A DNA stretch of 64,000 nt from Epiperipatus broadwayi (Eukaryota > Onychophora > Udeonychophora > Euonychophora > Peripatidae), in NCBI GenBank assembly GCA_028023455.1, contig JAQFVV010012416.1, positions 1,665,767 through 1,729,766 of the forward strand. The letters are read 5' to 3'. Of this stretch, positions 59,018 to 64,000 are shown in pieces; position 1 is the first letter of the stretch, and each line of letters opens with the position of its first letter. A model generated the notes under the pieces. That model searched no databases. It had not been told where the DNA came from and saw only the letters and a program-made list of their open reading frames with translations. The position numbers and the translations under genes are program-made.

Positions 59018-59380
59018 TAATGATTACTCAAAGAAATATGGAAAGATGCATGTCAGGAATAACAAGAAGAGATCGAAAACGCAATATATGCATAAGAGAA
59101 CAAACAGGTGTTACTGACCTCATTAAAAAAATTAAAAGGCTAAAGTGGAGTTGCGCTGGACATATTTCTAGAAGAGATGATAATAGATGGACAATTGAAA
59201 TCTTAAACTGGATTCCAGGAGATTGTAAAAGACCCAGCAAGAGACCACATTTGAGATGGATGGATGAAATAAGAAAGTGTGCAGGGATGATGTACAAGAA
59301 AAGCTAAAGATCAGAGAAAACGGATTGAACTTGGAGAGATCTTTATTCTGCAATGGATTGATAATTTTTGATGATGATTC
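59018..59380 (+). pseudogene. RTE-like LINE, 3'-terminal fragment
   Basis: A 95-codon open frame (59020-59307) matches the C-terminal region of the 14.6-kb LINE ORF: an ERCMSGITRRDRKRN block, LIKKIKRLKWSCAGHISRRD, DNRWTIEILNWIPGDCK and RPHLRWMDEIRKCAGMM. It then breaks by frameshift near 59295, followed by the shared 3' tail (CTGCAATGGATTGATAATTT then TTGATGATGATT). 5'-truncated just after the RT domain. Protein identity to the other copy is around 80% by eye. The minus-strand frames here are shadows. Confidence 0.9.
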
Positions 59381-59545
59381 CTAGTGTAATATGGTTACAT
59401 TAATATATTAGTAATAATTCATTAGTAATAAATGCAGAACAAAGATAACAAAAAATGTGACAAGTTTGGGATTCAAGCCTACTGAAAAATGCTGGTTTAG
59501 TCAGAAATGCATATTGAGAATCATTTATTCTTTCAGATGTCTGTA

Positions 59546-60996
59546 CCCCCGGGTCTCATTTTATGCGGATTTATTTAATGCAATTTTGAAGTTATGCGAT
59601 TCATATTTTTTCTTAATATCTTTGTATGCGGTTTTCTTTTATGCGATAAAAATTATTAGATCAGAAGTCGAGCTCTGATAATGCGCTATTACTTTAAATA
59701 TAAATTTCGGCACTCACACATCATATTTAAAGTAATAGCGCATTATCGGAGTTCGACTTCCATCTAATAATTTCAATATTTTCAGTGCTTTATAATAGTG
59801 CTGTAATAGATTTTATGCAATAAAGAAGTTCAGAATTCACTTAAAATCAGTATTTCCCCGTTTTATATAGACACATTAAATTTTACAAGATTATAATGTA
59901 AATCTGTTCAAATGTTATAGTTGCCTATACTATGCATATTGTTGTTTTTTCATGTTAAATCACATTCTATTTTTGCTATTTAAAAAAAGAATACATAATC
60001 AATTAATCATTTAGTGTCTGCAAGTTTATTTTTAAAAGATGAGTAAGAGCGTTGGGCACAATTAAATTTAACAATTAAAAATTAAAATCTGATTTTTAAT
60101 TGTAATTAACAATTTAAAAATTACGTAATGTGATCGTGAAACAATAAAATTTGATTTTTAAATGGAATTGAAAAGTAAAAAATTAAAGACAAAAATAAGA
60201 ATTTAATTTTTGTTAGTTTTAATTAAATTTTGCCCAACAGTGGTGAGTAGATGTCTTTTTATTATCATAAGTCTAAGTTCTTATTTTTATTTTAAACTTT
60301 TAGTTTACCGTAATGGAGAGGAAAAAACACTCAAAAGTGAATTTCTTTGGAAACAAAAATTTCAATTTTAGACTGCTTAGTGAAATGGGAAGGATCAACA
60401 GCGATTGGCAAATTTTTTAGTTTGGGTGAATCCACTATAACAGCAATTTATTGGGATTTAGATATAAAGGCCATAGAGTTGATAAAGATTATGTTGTGGA
60501 AATGGGATGGAGCAGAATATGGGAAAACTTAGAATGGGGAATCTAAAATAAAGTAGCTAACAGGTTTCTCTGGGCATAATTGCTGAGAGATCCTTGACTT
60601 CATTCAAGGAGAAGCTACAATACATCACATCATCACATAACGAATCTGATGTCTCAAATAGCGATAATGTTTAAAATACTGTACATGTATGAAAAAAAAT
60701 GTAAATTACACATAAAAATATGTTGTTTTGAATAAAATTAAATACTGTAGTTAATAAAAAAAGTTTGTCTTCTATCAATTTTTTTCAAATTTGAAATTTT
60801 TTATTAGTCATATTTTATTTCTTTTTTTTTAATGTGAATTTTAAAATAATATTATGTTGTTGCGCTTTTATGCGATTTTTGGAAAATGACAGCACCTATC
60901 CCCCATTTTTCAAGGTAAGTTAAGTCTATTTTTGTGCAATTTCTTTTGTGGCGTTTTCTGAGGAACCTATCTACCGCATAAAACGAGACTCAGGTG
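59546..60996 (+). mobile_element. Tigger/pogo-like DNA transposon, copy 3 (best preserved)
   Basis: Left end CCCCCGGGTCTCATTTTATG, right end inverted CACCTGAGTCTCGTTTTATG, TA on both sides (59544-59545, 60997-60998). It has repeated GCGATTTT/GCGGTTTT-type subterminal motifs, the subterminal hairpin at about 59650-59776, a helix-turn-helix relic and a 3' region with CCCCCATTTTTCAAGGTAAG. At 1451 bp it lacks most of the transposase. Confidence 0.9.
60313..60660 (+). pseudogene. Tigger-like transposase, N- and C-terminal ends only
   Basis: An MERKKHSK start is followed, after a frame change, by ETKISILDCLVKWEGSTAIG and KFFSLGESTITAIYWDL, the psq/CENP-B-type helix-turn-helix of Tigger transposases. 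The family pattern E-T-K-x-x-ILD-R-L-x-K-x-EGSTAIG-x-x-F-x-LGEST is nearly complete. A few dozen codons later, near 60600-60650, an FIQGEATIHHI-like segment followed by ESDV may be the transposase C-terminus. The second DNA-binding domain and the DDE/D catalytic core of about 300 residues are deleted. The product, if any, could bind DNA but not catalyse transposition. Confidence 0.8.
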
Positions 60997-60998
60997 TA

Positions 60999-61612
60999 TT
61001 TAAAATATGTCTGATAAAACAGAAGCTTTAAATATATTTAAAGTATTCATATGTAAACAAAACTATAGATGGCCAAATTATAATAAAACAAAAGTAAACT
61101 TCAGTAAACAGGTGATTAGTGCATTTAAATCCTCATCTCCAGTTGGGTTTCTAGCTTTTATCTTTATCAAAACTGAAAATAATGAGGTTATATATCCATA
61201 TTCAAACTAACAAGCTGAAATTTAAAATGCTAAAAATGATTCTTAATCTGTGGAGCATGCCCCCTGAGGAAAGGAGAGGCACAAAGACATGAAAAATAGA
61301 CAAAAAATTCGAAGAAAAAAAAACCAAATTATTGAAAGCAAAATAAGGAAAGATATATTTTGTTAATATATCAATAAAATGTCAACCTTAAAAATTGATA
61401 AATATATTGACATTAATTATTTAGGGCTCCAAAAAAATCATTGGAAGAGGGCATTGGATCCCAAATACTAAAAGGTTGAGACCTGTTTCCTTAAGGTTTT
61501 AAAGCAAACCAAATTAAACAGGTGAGTGATTTATTGTTAATATAGTAAAATTAATGTTTATTTACATTTTTGGTAGTTTGGAATTACAATAGCAGGATAA
61601 AAGATCTATTTT
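60999..61612. other. No gene seen
   Basis: AT-rich. The 67-codon frame 61007-61210 has no family motif. Confidence 0.45.
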
Positions 61613-61697
61613 TTTTGTCATATATCATAGCATCAGCCGGGACGCGAACTCACAACCGTCTGCAACCAACTACTTGCTTGCAAGGTGACTGCGATTT
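61613..61697 (-). mobile_element. tRNA-derived SINE (subfamily 2), truncated
   Basis: Minus-strand copy matching the 38.1-kb SINE: T-run, TATATCATAGCATCAGCCGG, ACGCGAACTCACAACCGTCT, GCAACCAACTACTTGCTTGC, AAGGTGACTGCG, then the A-box half is lost. TSD not found. The 60-codon plus frame 61570-61752 that reads through it is an artefact. Confidence 0.85.
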
Positions 61698-64000
61698 AAA
61701 ATCCAAACATTTCACAGTCCAAAAAGCACTGAAACCAGAGATCTCTCATTAATGGATTTTAATATAATTTCAAACAATTTAATATATTTATTTTTATATA
61801 CTCTGATATAGATTAGCAAAGAAAATTATAATGCAAACATTTATAAGATATAAAAGAAAAAAAAATCAAATCAACACAGACAGGTGCAAATAGTATATCT
61901 TAAATACACAAAGAACTAGACAATGCCAATCTTAGACAAAATCATTACCTGTCAAGCTTATCTTGAAAATCTAGATTATTACATATCACAAAAGGAAATA
62001 AGGTCAGAATTTAGAGAACATTACAAAACTTCTAAGGATCTTTTATAATGTACATTATCAGATTTCATTGCAGCAAACATCAAGAATGTTCATTAAGCAG
62101 ATTACTAAAAATATAAAATATGATTGTTTTCATGTTTTTTTAATGTGGCTTATAATAATTCATTCATTGTAATAATGAAACATATCAAACAGGTATGCAT
62201 TCCCAAAGCCTACTATGCGGTAGTTTGTAATAAGCCCACTTACTAGGAACTCACTATAATACTAATTTTAAATCATACTCTATTTTATTTATAGCATTTA
62301 TACATATCTTTGACTATTTTCTAAGCTTTGTAAAGACATTCTGTACTATATACATAATATTTTTGTGTTAATTAAATAACTTTATCTAATGCGTATGATT
62401 TTAAAAAAAACTTGTAAATGTCTTATTTTAAATTATGAAAATGTACCACATACTTCATCAATAATGTCAAATAAATATATTTCTTTAAATATAATCAAAT
62501 TATATAACAACTTTTTAAACTTAGTTCTATAACTGAAAGCATTAGTGAAACTGAGAGATATTATCATAATTTTTAATTTCTAAAAAATAAACAATTCAGG
62601 ATGTGACACTTTCTATAATAAAAGTGTTAGTCATATCAACATATATTAAAGCATGTTTTGACATATTTTGGATATATATATATAATGAATGTTTGTTTAG
62701 TAATATTAATGCTTTAAATCGTATATTTATTTTTAAGTTTATATAATCAAAGAAATATATATTATGCAGAGGCAAAACTCTCCATATAGTAGTGCCACTC
62801 AGTGCAAGCCTCTGCGTACGCATAAATATTGGTGATCATGTGATGTTTAATAGAAATATGTATTGTAAGAATAAACAATTTTGTCCTTTGTCAGTTTCAT
62901 AGACATAGCCCTAATGTACTATTAATGTGGTATATATTAGCAGTAACACTTCGTATTATCACTATATGCATTCATGAAGCAGGGCAGGCCTATCTAATCC
63001 CTAACCTATCATTATTGCAAAGCATTAATTATGAATTTCTATTTTGTTAATCCAGAATGAAAAAAGAAAGTGAAGTTTGAAATTAATAAATTAGTTTTTT
63101 TTTTTTTTGTTTGTCTCTCTTTTAGATATAATCGATTTTTATAACTAAATATTTCTGTAAGCCATTCATAGTCTGATTACCAATTGTGCATAGAATAGTC
63201 ATATATAAAAACTATATTTATATCTTTAAAAAAAAAAAATTAGATGACCTGAAATTTAGCATATTTATATAAAAATTTTAATAAAAGTTTTGTTTGAAAT
63301 TAAATATTATTACTATCATAGCAACTGTAATAAGTTTTTAAATATAAAAAAGACAAACAAACAAACGAATAATTAACTAATAGATAATAACAGATAATCA
63401 ACCACATTTTTAAAAAATTCTTGAACTCGGCTTGCAATTATATTATTATTATTTTCTTTTTACATTTTCACACAAATAAAAAGGCCATATATATTTATAA
63501 TTGAGATTGTTATTATTAAAAGAAAAAACTTGAGAATTTTAACATAAAAAAGAAAAAAATGCTCATAACAAAAATGTAAAAAAAGAAAAAAGGATTAAAG
63601 CTTAAACGCTGAACTTTAAAACAAATAAAAAGTAGAACTTTCCTAAAAATGTCGACATATACAAATTTTTTGAACTGTGTGTATGTGTGTGCGCGTAAAA
63701 ATAATTCCTTCACGACAGAAAATTTTGAATAAAAAATTTTTTTAAATTAAATTACGATGAATGTTCAGAGTTTAATTTTAAAATTATTTACGTATAAATT
63801 ACAAGATCAATTTTTAATTTAAAAAATATAGCTACGAATAGAATTCAATGAAGTAAGTTTTGAATTCAGTCTTTCAAAAAATTAATTTCGTTGACGCGAA
63901 AGTTAAAGGATATTCCCATATGTCAAATAAGCAGACTAAATAGGAAAAATGTGATGGATATGAATGTAATTGTAATCCATTTGATGATTTGTACATCATC
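61698..64000. other. No gene seen over 2.3 kb; one hairpin at 62765-62816
   Basis: AT-rich to the window end, with T- and A-runs. A GC-richer hairpin GCAGAGGC/GCCTCTGC (62766-62773 and 62808-62815) encloses about 34 nt including GTGCCACTCAGTGC. Frames at 62596-62823 and 63516-63713 (both -) have no motif. Confidence 0.45.

Noticed and set aside
59028-59353. Two minus-strand ORFs at 59.0-59.35 kb
   Set aside because: Shadows of the plus-strand LINE fragment, which matches the 14.6-kb copy residue by residue.

Overview
The window looks like a piece of a large, very AT-rich, repeat-rich invertebrate animal genome. There are no operons, ribosome binding sites or long ORFs. Almost everything recognisable is transposon-derived: tRNA-derived SINEs, an RTE-like LINE, hAT, Tigger/pogo-like and piggyBac-like DNA transposons, and many foldback elements. 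The phylum cannot be fixed from this sequence; an arthropod or a mollusc are both possible. No rRNA gene, intact tRNA gene or CRISPR array was seen.

The only sequence that looks like a host gene is one 130-bp exon on the minus strand (10414-10543). It has a perfect GTAAGT donor, an AG acceptor, an open frame and GC content well above its surroundings. The rest is probably intron or intergenic DNA.

Layout. 0-6 kb: a short direct repeat, a LINE 3' fragment, foldback elements, and Tigger-like copy 1 (4100-6103) with a structured tandem/inverted repeat nested inside it. 6-10 kb: a long-arm foldback and a broken hAT (7871-9411) with perfect 8-bp target-site duplications (TSDs). 10-20 kb: the host exon, a SINE, a 5'-truncated RTE-like LINE (about 14575-15435) and a GTF2IRD2-like hAT relic with perfect 8-bp TSDs (17079-17574). 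20-31 kb: foldbacks, piggyBac-like transposase remnants, a 228-bp x 3 tandem array, a SINE and a ~64-bp x 6 array. 31-41 kb: a second copy of the structured repeat (31994-32635), a solitary third copy (about 35415-35690), two large palindromes (34.3-34.85 kb and 36.3-37.25 kb), SINEs and a 200-bp foldback. 41-50 kb: mostly featureless, with degenerate tRNA-like repeats. 50-61 kb: Tigger-like copies 2 and 3, which still carry the CENP-B-type helix-turn-helix, a TA-flanked foldback holding a fragment of the structured repeat, SINEs and a LINE fragment. 61-64 kb: one SINE and otherwise nothing recognisable.

The most interesting signal is the structured repeat of about 330-340 bp. It has a TATA-box-like start and at least three predicted hairpins. 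The hairpins stay paired while their bases differ between diverged copies. Two loci hold head-to-tail units followed by inverted units, bounded by 13-15 bp TSDs, and the inverted units stop close to the inferred transcription start. This suggests an RNA-mediated, non-coding mobile element that I do not recognise. A second theme is a CTGANGA-hairpin-(G/A)AAAC motif, resembling a hammerhead-ribozyme core, recurring in several unrelated foldback elements.
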